A stretch of DNA of 64,000 nucleotides from Lachnospiraceae bacterium (lineage in GTDB: Bacteria; Bacteroidota; Bacteroidia; Bacteroidales; Muribaculaceae), in assembly GCA_023663655.1 (NCBI GenBank), contig JAMPGZ010000007.1, forward strand, positions 28,297-92,296. Reading direction: 5' to 3'. Below the pieces are notes generated by a model. The model had not been told where the DNA came from and made no database searches. It saw only the letters and a list, made by a program, of their open reading frames with translations. Within the stretch, counting starts at the first letter, position 1. The number at the start of each line of letters is the position of its first letter. A program made the position numbers and the translations under genes. Shown one piece after another: positions 17,357 through 26,253 of this stretch.

Positions 17357-19684
17357 TTACTTTTTACGTGTTGCTGCACGACGCGCCGGCTTTTTAGGAC
17401 GGGCATCCTGCTCTTTGATTATATCACGGCACTCCTCCAAAGTCAGAGCCGATGGATCGGTCACAGTGCGCGGTATCTTGTAGTTATTCTTATTAAATGA
17501 GATATAGGGACCGTAACGACCGTTCAGAATCTGCAATTCAGGTTCCTCATCAAAGCTCTTGATAAGACGCTTCGTCTCCCCTTCCCTCTTTTGCTGTATC
17601 ATTTCCACAGCCTCTTCAAGGGTGACCTCCGATGCATTCTTATCTTCAGGGATGGAAACAAATTTACCATTATGCTTCACATAGGGACCATACTTTCCTA
17701 TAGCCACAACAACTTCGGAATCTTCAAATTCGCCCAATACTCTCGGGAATTCAAAGAGTTTCAACGCTTCCTCCAATGTTATCGTAGCTACCGACTGCCC
17801 CTTGAGCAACGAAGCAAACTTGGGTTTTTCCTCACTCTCCGAATCGCCAATCTGAACCAACGGACCAAATCTGCCGATCTTCACACTCACCGGTCGACCG
17901 TCAGCATCAGTTCCGAGCTGACGTTCACCGACTTTATGCTCCAGACGCATATTAAGGGCATGGTCCACATCGGGATGGAACATTGTGTAGAAATCCTCTA
18001 TCTCCTTGCTCCAACCGAGCGTGCCCTCGGCAATATCATCAAATTTCTCCTCCATCTTGGCGGTGAAATCATAGTCAAGAATCGAGGGGAAATACTCCGT
18101 GAGGAAGTCATTGACAATCTCACCGATATCGGTAGGAAGGAGCTTGCCTTTCTCCGAGCCTGTGGTTTCGGTGCGTTGCGACACTGAGATATTTCCATCC
18201 TTCAATGTGAGCACTTCATATTGGCGTTCCTCGCCGGGATTCTCACCCTTTTCCACATATTCACGAGCTTGAATAGTGGAAATAGTGGGAGCATAGGTTG
18301 ATGGACGGCCTATACCAAGCTCCTCCATTTTCTTTACCAATGAAGCCTCGGTATAACGCGGAGGCTGCTGAGTGAAGCGTTGAGTGGCAACAATATCGCC
18401 CATACCTAACTCCTCGCCACGCTGTATCTCAGGAAGGCGACCGGCATCATCTTCAACGCTGTCGTCATCACGTCCCTCGATGTACACCCTCAGGAATCCA
18501 TCAAACTTCACGACTTCACCGGTGGCGGTGAAATGCTCCGACCGCGTGGACGGTGTGATTTCGACAGTCGTCTTCTCTATCTGGGCATCAGCCATCTGTG
18601 ACGCGATGGTACGCTTCCATATCAGAGAATATAGTTTCTTCTCCTGCGATGTTCCATCAATCGTTTTTGATGATATCTCAGTGGGGCGGATAGCCTCATG
18701 AGCCTCTTGAGCACCCTTGCTGTGGGTGTGATATTTTCTTGTCTTGAGATAATTCTCGCCAAGTTTCTCCTTAATTTCGGAAGCGATTGCGGCAACCGCC
18801 TGCGTCGACAGATTGAGCGAGTCGGTACGCATATAAGTTATGTAACCCGCTTCATACAATCGCTGGGCGATCATCATAGTCTGCGACACAGTGAAACCAA
18901 GCTTGCGTGCGGCTTCCTGCTGAAGCGTAGAGGTAGTAAACGGCGGCGCCGGCGACTTGGACAATGGCTTCTCGGTCACGGCTGTCACTTTAAAAGAAGC
19001 TCCGACACAGGATTTCAACAGCTCCTCGACCTTGTTCCTGTCAGATATACGATGAGCGAGTTCTGCCTTAATTACAGAATCCGATGGTGTCAAGAACTCG
19101 GCGTTGACACGATAGAAAGGCTCCGATTTAAATTCCGAGATCTCCTTTTCGCGCTCTACTATAAGCCTGACGGCAACCGATTGCACACGCCCTGCGGATA
19201 GAGCCGGCTTAATCTTTTTCCAAAGCACCGGCGAAAGCTCAAAACCCACTATGCGGTCAAGCACTCTGCGAGCCTGCTGGGCATCGACACGGTTCAAGTC
19301 AATGGCACGAGGATTCTTTATAGCCTCTTCAATCGCCTTTTTGGTGATTTCATGAAACACTATTCGCTTCGTGGTGTGCGGATCAAGCCCGAGCACTTCA
19401 CACAAATGCCATGCGATAGCTTCTCCCTCGCGGTCCTCATCGGATGCGAGCCACACCGTGTCGGCATTCTTCACCTCACTTTTAAGATCGGCTACAAGAG
19501 CTTTCTTTTCAGCCGGTATCTCATACACCGGCTGGAATCCGTGCTCAACATCAATGCCGAATTTCTTTTTGTTAAGGTCTCGTATATGTCCGTAGCTCGA
19601 CATAACTTTATAGTCGGAACCTAAAAATTTTTCTATTGTTTTTGCTTTAGCAGGTGACTCTACTATGACTAAATTCTTCGGCAT
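17357..19684 (-). CDS. topA: type IA DNA topoisomerase I
   Basis: The protein has 775 residues. TOPRIM features are LVIVESPAKAKTIEKFLG and the acidic triad in SDEDREGEAIAWHL (about 81-94). The catalytic Tyr is Y284 in YITYMRTDS. The C-terminus lacks the tetra-cysteine zinc fingers of the E. coli enzyme and instead has repeated GxYGPY units (GKYGPYVKHNGK, GRYGPYISFNKN) and a basic KKPARRAATRKK tail, as in other Bacteroidetes. It relaxes negative supercoils. First gene of a topA-rluA unit. Confidence 0.96.
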   Translation of the reverse strand: MPKNLVIVESPAKAKTIEKFLGSDYKVMSSYGHIRDLNKKKFGIDVEHGFQPVYEIPAEKKALVADLKSEVKNADTVWLASDEDREGEAIAWHLCEVLGLDPHTTKRIVFHEITKKAIEEAIKNPRAIDLNRVDAQQARRVLDRIVGFELSPVLWKKIKPALSAGRVQSVAVRLIVEREKEISEFKSEPFYRVNAEFLTPSDSVIKAELAHRISDRNKVEELLKSCVGASFKVTAVTEKPLSKSPAPPFTTSTLQQEAARKLGFTVSQTMMIAQRLYEAGYITYMRTDSLNLSTQAVAAIASEIKEKLGENYLKTRKYHTHSKGAQEAHEAIRPTEISSKTIDGTSQEKKLYSLIWKRTIASQMADAQIEKTTVEITPSTRSEHFTATGEVVKFDGFLRVYIEGRDDDSVEDDAGRLPEIQRGEELGMGDIVATQRFTQQPPRYTEASLVKKMEELGIGRPSTYAPTISTIQAREYVEKGENPGEERQYEVLTLKDGNISVSQRTETTGSEKGKLLPTDIGEIVNDFLTEYFPSILDYDFTAKMEEKFDDIAEGTLGWSKEIEDFYTMFHPDVDHALNMRLEHKVGERQLGTDADGRPVSVKIGRFGPLVQIGDSESEEKPKFASLLKGQSVATITLEEALKLFEFPRVLGEFEDSEVVVAIGKYGPYVKHNGKFVSIPEDKNASEVTLEEAVEMIQQKREGETKRLIKSFDEEPELQILNGRYGPYISFNKNNYKIPRTVTDPSALTLEECRDIIKEQDARPKKPARRAATRKK

Positions 19685-19799
19685 GATGATAATTTACGTT
19701 CAAAATTTTGGCAAAATTAGGAAAAAGTTGCATATTAAAAATTATAATTTCACATTTTATAATCTTTTTCCCATAGATTAACCATACTTATAACAAAAA

Positions 19800-19824
19800 A
19801 TAGGCTGATTTTTCATCAACCTAT
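19800..19824 (-). terminator. terminator of dnaX
   Basis: On the minus strand ATAGGTTGAT pairs with ATCAGCCTAT (one G-U wobble) around a GAAAA loop, then TTTTTTG follows. It lies 24 nt past the dnaX stop. Confidence 0.8.
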
Positions 19825-19848
19825 ATTATAAAAACTGTTTCTCTCCCA

Positions 19849-21597
19849 TTATATCAAGGTAAGATGGAAATCATCGATGAACTTGTTGAAATAAGGGTGA
19901 TTCTTACGCATGACCTGAAATGCCTCGGCATCGGTCAACGAGGTCACTGTAGCCTTCTCCTTATTCAAAGTCACCTCAAGGGTCACATAATCGTTAAGAA
20001 GACGCGATCTCAACTCCCCTACGATAAGCTGCATCGACGATACAAGGATGTCACGTATAGCCTCGCTTTCCACCACAGCCTTGAACACAGCATCGCCGGA
20101 GCGTTGCGGATTGGAGATGCGCATCGCATTTATCATCAGGTGTTCGGTGGGATAATTATCCATGATGCTTTTCCATGCCTCGGAAAATTGCTCGTCGGTA
20201 AATGAACCGTTTCTCCGCTGATATGGCTTCTCGGCTTCCGACACTTTGACTTCATCCTGCTTTTTAAACCCTTTTATCGACAAATCGGGCACATTCATAC
20301 CGCCGAATGGCGCCCTCGGCTTTGGAAAAGCGGCGGGTCTTACAGGTGGCGGCGCTGCAGTATGCCTCATGGTTACAGTAGCCGGCTTGGGTGTCATCTG
20401 AACAGGACGCTGAGGCTGTGTCGGCTGCGATGCCGGTGATGCCTTGCCCGATGAAGCTATCGGACGTAACTGCCCCTCTCCCGCATCACTTTCATTTTGA
20501 GAGGGGCTGACCGCTTGGCACAGTTTAATGAGCGTGAGCTCGACCAGAAACTGCTTGTTGGAAGCGGTGCGATAATTGAGATCTGCATCATTAAGAATAT
20601 CCATCGCCTTATACAGGAACGACGGAGCACATTTTGCCGCCACTGCCGCTATATGCGATTTCGCATCATCACTTGCTTCAAGAAGGGTTATGGTAGCAGG
20701 CTCACGTGCCACCATCAGGTCGCGGAAATGAGAAGCAAGACCATTGATGAAGAACAATGAATCAAAGCCCTTGTCACGAATCTCCTTATATATAAGCAAC
20801 GATTCCGGAACATTGCCTGCGAGAAACGCCTCTACAAGACGGTCGTAATACTCATAATCAAGGATGTTAAGGCTGTCGATCGCTGCTCGGTAGGTGACAT
20901 TGCCCATCGATGATGCGGCAACCTGGTCAAATATGGAGAGCGCATCGCGCATCGCGCCGTCAGCCTTGCGGGCTATAACATTAAGAGCCGAATCCTCGAC
21001 CGATATATTTTCCTGCGAGGCTATATACTTGAGATGGTCGACCATATCCTGAATCGTGATACGGTTGAAGTCATATATCTGGCATCGCGAAAGAATAGTG
21101 GGGATGATCTTATGCTTCTCGGTTGTGGCGAGAATAAACACCACATAGGATGGCGGCTCCTCAAGAGTCTTTAGAAAAGCGTTGAACGCCGCTGTCGACA
21201 GCATGTGGACCTCATCGACTATAAACACACGGTAACGAGCATTGACCGGTGGCACCTGCACCTGATCGGTGAGCTCCCTCATGTAGTCCACGCCATTATT
21301 TGACGCTGCGTCAAGCTCGACTATATTCAGGGAATTTCCTTTATTAAATTCCCGGCAAGAAGGGCATTCGTTGCAAGCCTCCCCCTCGGGAGTGCGATGC
21401 TCGCAATTGATTGTTTTCGCAAATATGCGGGCACAAGACGTCTTGCCCACTCCTCGCGAGCCGCAGAACAAGTAGGCATGGGCGAGCCTGTCCTTGCTTA
21501 TCGAATTGCGCAATGTTGCCGTCAATGCCGCTTGTCCAACAACACTTTTAAATGTAGACGGGCGATATTTACGGGCTGAAACTATGTAATTTTCCAT
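19849..21597 (-). CDS. dnaX: DNA polymerase III subunits gamma/tau
   Basis: Starting at MENYIVSARKYRPS the protein has 582 residues; a Met 7 codons upstream is less likely. It has Walker A FCGSRGVGKTSCARIFAK, a four-Cys zinc motif (CEHRTPEGEACNECPSC), Walker B VFIVDEVHMLS, and sensor 1 ILATTEKHKI. The C-terminal third has a Pro/Ala/Gln-rich linker and a tau-like end with MDNYPTEHLMINAM. The protein loads the sliding clamp in the replisome. On the minus strand TATATTTG at 21616-21623 is a possible -7 element just upstream of the start. I see no slippery heptamer like that producing gamma in E. coli, but did not check every codon. Confidence 0.95.
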   Translation of the reverse strand: MENYIVSARKYRPSTFKSVVGQAALTATLRNSISKDRLAHAYLFCGSRGVGKTSCARIFAKTINCEHRTPEGEACNECPSCREFNKGNSLNIVELDAASNNGVDYMRELTDQVQVPPVNARYRVFIVDEVHMLSTAAFNAFLKTLEEPPSYVVFILATTEKHKIIPTILSRCQIYDFNRITIQDMVDHLKYIASQENISVEDSALNVIARKADGAMRDALSIFDQVAASSMGNVTYRAAIDSLNILDYEYYDRLVEAFLAGNVPESLLIYKEIRDKGFDSLFFINGLASHFRDLMVAREPATITLLEASDDAKSHIAAVAAKCAPSFLYKAMDILNDADLNYRTASNKQFLVELTLIKLCQAVSPSQNESDAGEGQLRPIASSGKASPASQPTQPQRPVQMTPKPATVTMRHTAAPPPVRPAAFPKPRAPFGGMNVPDLSIKGFKKQDEVKVSEAEKPYQRRNGSFTDEQFSEAWKSIMDNYPTEHLMINAMRISNPQRSGDAVFKAVVESEAIRDILVSSMQLIVGELRSRLLNDYVTLEVTLNKEKATVTSLTDAEAFQVMRKNHPYFNKFIDDFHLTLI

Positions 21598-21688
21598 ATA
21601 TGGTTCTTTCTTGCACAAATATACAATTTAAAATTGACATTTCACACAAAAAAGGACACGCGGATCAATCGAAACACATAGAGGCTGT

Positions 21689-24418
21689 TTAATGTCGAGT
21701 CTTAATCGGCTCTGACAAACACTGTTTTACAAAGCGTAGTATATCGGCTTCCGAAATACGGTGATTGAATGGATCGGGGAAACCATGTTTTCCTTTGGCT
21801 ATACAGCTGACCGTCACACTCTTCACTGAGTTTTTCAATCGTTCCACAGTTTCAGGAGATGTGATCGGATCATTCTCTCCATAGACGATCAAGACCGGAA
21901 TATCCATCTCTTTCAATTTAGATTCAGCATCAACCCCTTTTATAGAGCGGTAATACTTCTGACTCATCTTCATACCCCAGAATTCAAATTCATCAGGAGT
22001 ATTTTTTGTATTCTCAAGCATCTGTGAAGCGGTGTCGGGTATGCCAAGAGCCGGATATACCAAAATCAAGCCCTTGTATCTTTGCGGATTCTCATAAGCT
22101 GTCATCGTGGATACAAGCGCGCCTTGACTGCATCCGAGAAGCATAATTCTCTCAGAATCTATGTTGGGAAGCTTTTCAATCATGTCGGATATCGCTTCAA
22201 GATCGGCAAGTTCGGTATATACACTCATGTCGGTGGTCTTCCCGTCGCTGCGACTGTTCATCCCTCCGCCACAAAAATCGAAAATGAATGCTGCCACACC
22301 ATTACTTGCCATACATTCAGCATATTTCTGCGTCTCACGGAAAGAGCCGTTGAATCCATGAGACATGATCACGGCAGGAAGTTTACCGTCAACCATATAA
22401 CGTGATTCAAATGGCAGGTAGATAACACCTCTCAAGATTCCATTTGGTGTTTTTACGTCAATATCCCTTGTGCTATAGAATATGGTGTCGCCAGCCGATG
22501 TACCTGCAGCTATTTCCGAAAATGCGTCAAGAATGCGTGTGGGACGATGATTCTCAAAAGCCCCGAGAGGATAATACCCCTCCGATTCAGGAGCCCAATA
22601 AAACACCCCGTGGCACTCAGCCAAAGGATAGGTGGCATCCATAAGTCTACGCATAAAAGCATACCCCTCATTCGGGCGAAGCGACTCATATCCGGTCTCA
22701 ACTATCATCACCGGCTTTTCATATTCTTCAGCGAGAGTCTTTATGTTGGCAACGACACGGTCGATTGTCTCACTCTCATTTTTTGTCTTTTTTGCCTGCA
22801 AATCCCAATATGGATACACACTCATGCCGATCATATCGTAGCGTGCCCCATATTTTTTGAGTCCGTTAAATATATGGTGATAGCGTCCTATATCAGCACC
22901 ACAGTCAAGATGCACAATACAGGTGATGTCGGGATAAACTTTCTTTGCCGCGACGTATGCAGCCTCTGTAAAGCCGGCATATTGCTTCATGTTTGTCTCG
23001 GCACGACCCATATCCCACAGCATTCCATGAGTCGTCTCATTTCCCTGTTGCATCCATTTCACGTTGATTCCGTTCTCCTTTAGAAGCCGCAAAGTCTCCA
23101 TTGTATGATCAGCTACAGCTTTCTTCATCTTACTGTAATTGAACTTTCTCCATGCATTTGGAATCGGTTGTTTACCGGGATCCGCCCATGAATCGGAATA
23201 ATGAAAGCACAACATGATCTCCATGTCGTTTGCCTTGGCTCGTTTTGCAAGTTTAAGCACATCTTCTTTATTACAAAAACCACCCTTGGGATCAACCCAC
23301 ACACGCAGACGCACGGCATTCATTCCAAGTTGCTTCATCAACGCCACCGTTTCCGTCTCCTCTCCAAGAGAATTAAAAAATTTCCCACCGCGAGCCTCAG
23401 TCATAGTGGTGCCGCTTATGTCTCCACCGAGCCAGTAAGGCGTGATACGCTCTTTTTGCCACAGCTTTGGCATGGCATCAGCCAGATACTGAGAGATGGA
23501 TTCATAATTGTGTTCACCATCCGGCTGTACCGAAAAATGGAGATTTCCAGAGTCAGGCTTTTCTGAATATTCAAATAACGGAGCAACTGTTTTAATCGAT
23601 TCAATAAGGTTCCGCTCCGGTTCATAAGCAATATCCTTTGTGCCGGTATATGCAAGTATATCGATGTCATTGCCGCGATAGGGAGTTGCCGCGATTTGTG
23701 AATTGAGCCATTTGGCAGCGTCAGCAGCCGATTTCTTGCTGCCCGATTCATCATATATCCATAAGTCTCCGCTAAGAGGAATGTACCGGCTGAAGGCATC
23801 GGGATCGAAAGCAAGTTGATACCATGCGGAAAGTGAGCCCATGGAGAAGCCGCCGTAGGCACGATGGTGTCGTGACGCAGTAATTGCGCCATCGTCAAAT
23901 GAACGCAGATATGTATTATAGTTTCTGCCAACTGCCGGAATGATGAAATTTCTCAATTCCTTATGAAAATTCCTGACACAGTCTATAGTGCTGTCCATCC
24001 CTTTTGGTTCCCCGACGTTATCCGACGGATAATAAGAAGCGCTTACTATTATGATTGGATCCATCAATCCATCTTCGATCAGATGGTCGGCAATTTTATT
24101 GAGAGGATACGGGGTGCGGTCTGTCGAAAAAAACGATTCAGGATTGTCCCCTCCTCCATGAGCAAGATAAAGCACATTATAGCGTGAGATCTTATCGGAA
24201 GGGTCATACCCGCCCGGCAGATACACAAGGGCATTCTTTTCCGACTCCACCCCATCGGCAGTTATCACCTTGTAGCATAGAGTGTCAATTCTTCCTTTGA
24301 GTAATGCCTCTCCGGCATAGCGGTCAGGAATGTTTTTTACTCCTCCGGCAGTCACAACTTCAGGGAGTGTTAAAGCAATTGCAAAAAACGAGAGTAGAAT
24401 TGCAATGATTTTTTTCAT
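21689..24418 (-). CDS. secreted esterase - GH53 endo-beta-1,4-galactanase - alpha/beta hydrolase fusion
   Basis: The protein has 909 residues and a signal peptide (cleavage near VVTA-GG at about 24). Domain 1 (about 30-320) is a CE1/feruloyl-esterase-like hydrolase: nucleophile S192 in GGFSMGS, His303 in DGEHNYES, probable Asp near 262. Domain 2 (about 328-640) is GH53: WLGGDISGTTM start, NAVRLRVWVDP, acid/base E461 in QQGNET, nucleophile E574 in IVETGYE. Domain 3 (about 655-905) is a second alpha/beta hydrolase: S764 in GCSQGA, D850 in YGENDP, H878 in GKHGF. GH53 cleaves type I galactan of pectin; the esterases could remove ester groups on the same polymer (inference). No SusC/SusD pair is next to it. 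Confidence 0.88.
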   Translation of the reverse strand: MKKIIAILLSFFAIALTLPEVVTAGGVKNIPDRYAGEALLKGRIDTLCYKVITADGVESEKNALVYLPGGYDPSDKISRYNVLYLAHGGGDNPESFFSTDRTPYPLNKIADHLIEDGLMDPIIIVSASYYPSDNVGEPKGMDSTIDCVRNFHKELRNFIIPAVGRNYNTYLRSFDDGAITASRHHRAYGGFSMGSLSAWYQLAFDPDAFSRYIPLSGDLWIYDESGSKKSAADAAKWLNSQIAATPYRGNDIDILAYTGTKDIAYEPERNLIESIKTVAPLFEYSEKPDSGNLHFSVQPDGEHNYESISQYLADAMPKLWQKERITPYWLGGDISGTTMTEARGGKFFNSLGEETETVALMKQLGMNAVRLRVWVDPKGGFCNKEDVLKLAKRAKANDMEIMLCFHYSDSWADPGKQPIPNAWRKFNYSKMKKAVADHTMETLRLLKENGINVKWMQQGNETTHGMLWDMGRAETNMKQYAGFTEAAYVAAKKVYPDITCIVHLDCGADIGRYHHIFNGLKKYGARYDMIGMSVYPYWDLQAKKTKNESETIDRVVANIKTLAEEYEKPVMIVETGYESLRPNEGYAFMRRLMDATYPLAECHGVFYWAPESEGYYPLGAFENHRPTRILDAFSEIAAGTSAGDTIFYSTRDIDVKTPNGILRGVIYLPFESRYMVDGKLPAVIMSHGFNGSFRETQKYAECMASNGVAAFIFDFCGGGMNSRSDGKTTDMSVYTELADLEAISDMIEKLPNIDSERIMLLGCSQGALVSTMTAYENPQRYKGLILVYPALGIPDTASQMLENTKNTPDEFEFWGMKMSQKYYRSIKGVDAESKLKEMDIPVLIVYGENDPITSPETVERLKNSVKSVTVSCIAKGKHGFPDPFNHRISEADILRFVKQCLSEPIKTRH

Positions 24419-24576
24419 GGCGGTTCAGCATTAATGGTTACGTTGGATAATATACATGAGAATATTGACTTGAATATTTTTGAATTCACCGCAAATGCAA
24501 ATTCAATCAAAATCCAAATACGCTACTCTAATAGTGTTCAAAATTAATAATTTCCCATGACTTATCCAACAGTAAG

Positions 24577-24714
24577 TCACGACTTGCTTTCCGCGAGCCT
24601 CTCGAGGAGTTCAGGAGTAAGTATAGTGCGTTTCTCCGAAAAATGAATTTTATTCAGTTCCACTGCCGAGAGTTTCACCGCGCCGTCAACAGCAGGTTTT
24701 CTAATCTTTTTCAT
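24577..24714 (-). CDS. small 45-residue peptide, possible modified-peptide precursor or cassette partner
   Basis: The ORF begins 16 nt after the VKOR stop and encodes 45 residues: MKKIRKPAVDGAVKLSAVEL, then NKIHFSEKRTILTPELLERL, then AESKS. It is Lys-rich, has no Cys, no signal peptide and no membrane segment. The LSxxELNKI core with a C-terminal amphipathic TPELLERLAE stretch resembles leader regions of Bacteroidetes ribosomally made peptides, but there is no double-Gly site and no separate core region. The stop codon overlaps an inverted repeat (TGACTTA/TAAGTCA, 24558-24579). Tight linkage to thioredoxin and VKOR genes suggests a real gene; the function is unknown. Confidence 0.6.
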   Translation of the reverse strand: MKKIRKPAVDGAVKLSAVELNKIHFSEKRTILTPELLERLAESKS

Positions 24715-24730
24715 AATATTCTGTTTTCTA

Positions 24731-25729
24731 TCAATCTTCCGATTTATCAAACACCGGGAGAATCCGGTTCAACGCAAGCAGCACAAACAGATATGTGGCA
24801 CCGAGAACAAAGAACTCTATTTTCAACGGAAATACACCGCTGAACCATCCGCCGCCAAGATAGCAGAAGAAAAGCAGCCACAGAGAGCATTGCACACTCA
24901 CACAAAGAGTACACCACATCTTTGCCCGGAATCTCTGATACCATATACTCCAGAACGTGAATGGAAGACAACAAGCGTTGCACAAAGCAAGGTAACATAT
25001 CCATTGAGGAAATATAAACAGGGTGAGCAAACTAACCGAAAAATAAGTGAACCCCACTTCACTCCAACTGAATATCCCGAAAAATTTAGCCGCTTTCATC
25101 TCAAGCACATTGTCGCACCCTCCCTCCTGAAGAGCCTTGCACACGGTGTCGGCGACCCTGTTCTTTATCTTTAAAGACTTTTGAACCAAAAGATAAGTGA
25201 GATACAATCCGGCTATGTCGATCAACGCAAGCAGCACTGTCGACACATGACGGTAAATCCCGTTGCTTATAAAAAGATAAAGGAACAAAGCCACGGCACA
25301 CATCCACAGCATCCATCTCTTAGCCTTTGCGAAAAACAGATCCCGACAATGCTCTTTATACTCAGGCTCACAAGAATCTTCTTGCGGATAAGCCACAAAT
25401 ACCGTGCCGCTCCAAGCCTTCTGAAACTCCGTCAGAGGCATCTCCTCGACAACGCCTTGCGTCATATAACGCACTCTGTCACCGTTAATGTCTGTGACTA
25501 TGACAAGCCCTCCGCCGGTATGGGCGATAAACGGCACATCCAATTTCACAATGTCGCCGGGCGAGGATAAGTTGAATCCTTCACCCTCGACACCGTATTG
25601 CCCCAAAAGTTTGGAAAGACCGAATAATGACTTAAACGGCATATTCTCGAATTGCTTGTCAGAATATCCCTGAGTATGGGGCACCCCCAGTTCTGTAAGG
25701 AAATCGGTAAAAATAGTCGTCTCAGCCAT
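24731..25729 (-). CDS. C39-like domain fused to VKOR-family membrane disulfide oxidoreductase
   Basis: The protein has 332 residues. The first about 115 look like a peptidase C39 fold (FGLSKLLGQYGVE, VPFIAHTGGGLVIVTDI, EFQKAWSGTVFVAYP), but the catalytic Cys and His positions are not conserved, so it is probably a binding domain, not a protease. From about 138 on there are five to six membrane helices. VKOR hallmarks are the loop pair C197 and C205 (GGCDNVLEMKAAKFFGI) and the active-site MWCTLC at 272-276. VKOR makes disulfides and passes electrons to quinone. The gene lies 6 nt after a thioredoxin gene, its likely redox partner. Confidence 0.85.
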   Translation of the reverse strand: MAETTIFTDFLTELGVPHTQGYSDKQFENMPFKSLFGLSKLLGQYGVEGEGFNLSSPGDIVKLDVPFIAHTGGGLVIVTDINGDRVRYMTQGVVEEMPLTEFQKAWSGTVFVAYPQEDSCEPEYKEHCRDLFFAKAKRWMLWMCAVALFLYLFISNGIYRHVSTVLLALIDIAGLYLTYLLVQKSLKIKNRVADTVCKALQEGGCDNVLEMKAAKFFGIFSWSEVGFTYFSVSLLTLFIFPQWICYLALCNACCLPFTFWSIWYQRFRAKMWCTLCVSVQCSLWLLFFCYLGGGWFSGVFPLKIEFFVLGATYLFVLLALNRILPVFDKSED

Positions 25730-25735
25730 AACAGA

Positions 25736-26032
25736 TTAATTAGCGAATGATTCCACTTTGCTAAGGAGCACCTCGCCATCAATCTCTCCGCTATGCTTCC
25801 ACACAGCCTCGCCATCACGATAGACAATAAATGTAGGCACTGACTCCACTCCAGCATGATCGGCAGCCTCACGGTTCTCATCTATATCAAGCTGATAAAC
25901 CGGCACTCTGCTCTCAAGCAGCTCCTTCACTTGCTCGACAACCGGCATCATCTTACGGCAATGAGGGCACCATGTCGCAAAAAACTCCACAAGCACCACT
26001 TTATTGGCAGAAATCAAATCCTTATACTCCAT
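25736..26032 (-). CDS. thioredoxin-family protein with WCPHC active site
   Basis: The protein has 98 residues, a single thioredoxin fold without signal peptide, so it is cytoplasmic as predicted. The active site is FFATWCPHCRKMMP (C22 and C25); CPHC is the DsbA-like dipeptide, more oxidising than the CGPC of housekeeping thioredoxin. The cis-Pro is in ESVPTFIVYRDG. It is first in a three-gene unit with the C39-VKOR protein and the small peptide. It may shuttle reducing or oxidising equivalents to the VKOR, or act on a peptide substrate (inference). Confidence 0.88.
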   Translation of the reverse strand: MEYKDLISANKVVLVEFFATWCPHCRKMMPVVEQVKELLESRVPVYQLDIDENREAADHAGVESVPTFIVYRDGEAVWKHSGEIDGEVLLSKVESFAN

Positions 26033-26159
26033 AATCGTTGTATTTTAAAGTTAGTCATCGCTATAATAACAACCGTGTTAAGAGCTTGTTTAATAACAAA
26101 TGTGAAAATAAGCCGCCACGTTAAGACAGTCGCAACTCGTCACTCATGACAAAACGACA

Positions 26160-26192
26160 GGCTCCTAAAAATCATGTCGATTTTTAGGAGCC
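26160..26192 (-). terminator. 14-bp hairpin after the SLC45-type transporter gene
   Basis: GGCTCCTAAAAATC and GATTTTTAGGAGCC form a perfect 14-bp stem with an ATGTC loop, 62 nt past the transporter stop. The minus strand then reads TGTCGTTTTGTC, only a short T run, so termination may be partial. Confidence 0.65.
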
Positions 26193-26253
26193 ACGATAAT
26201 TCATTTGTAAAAACACCCGTCATCGCCAAGACGGCAACCGAGTGCTACATCAG

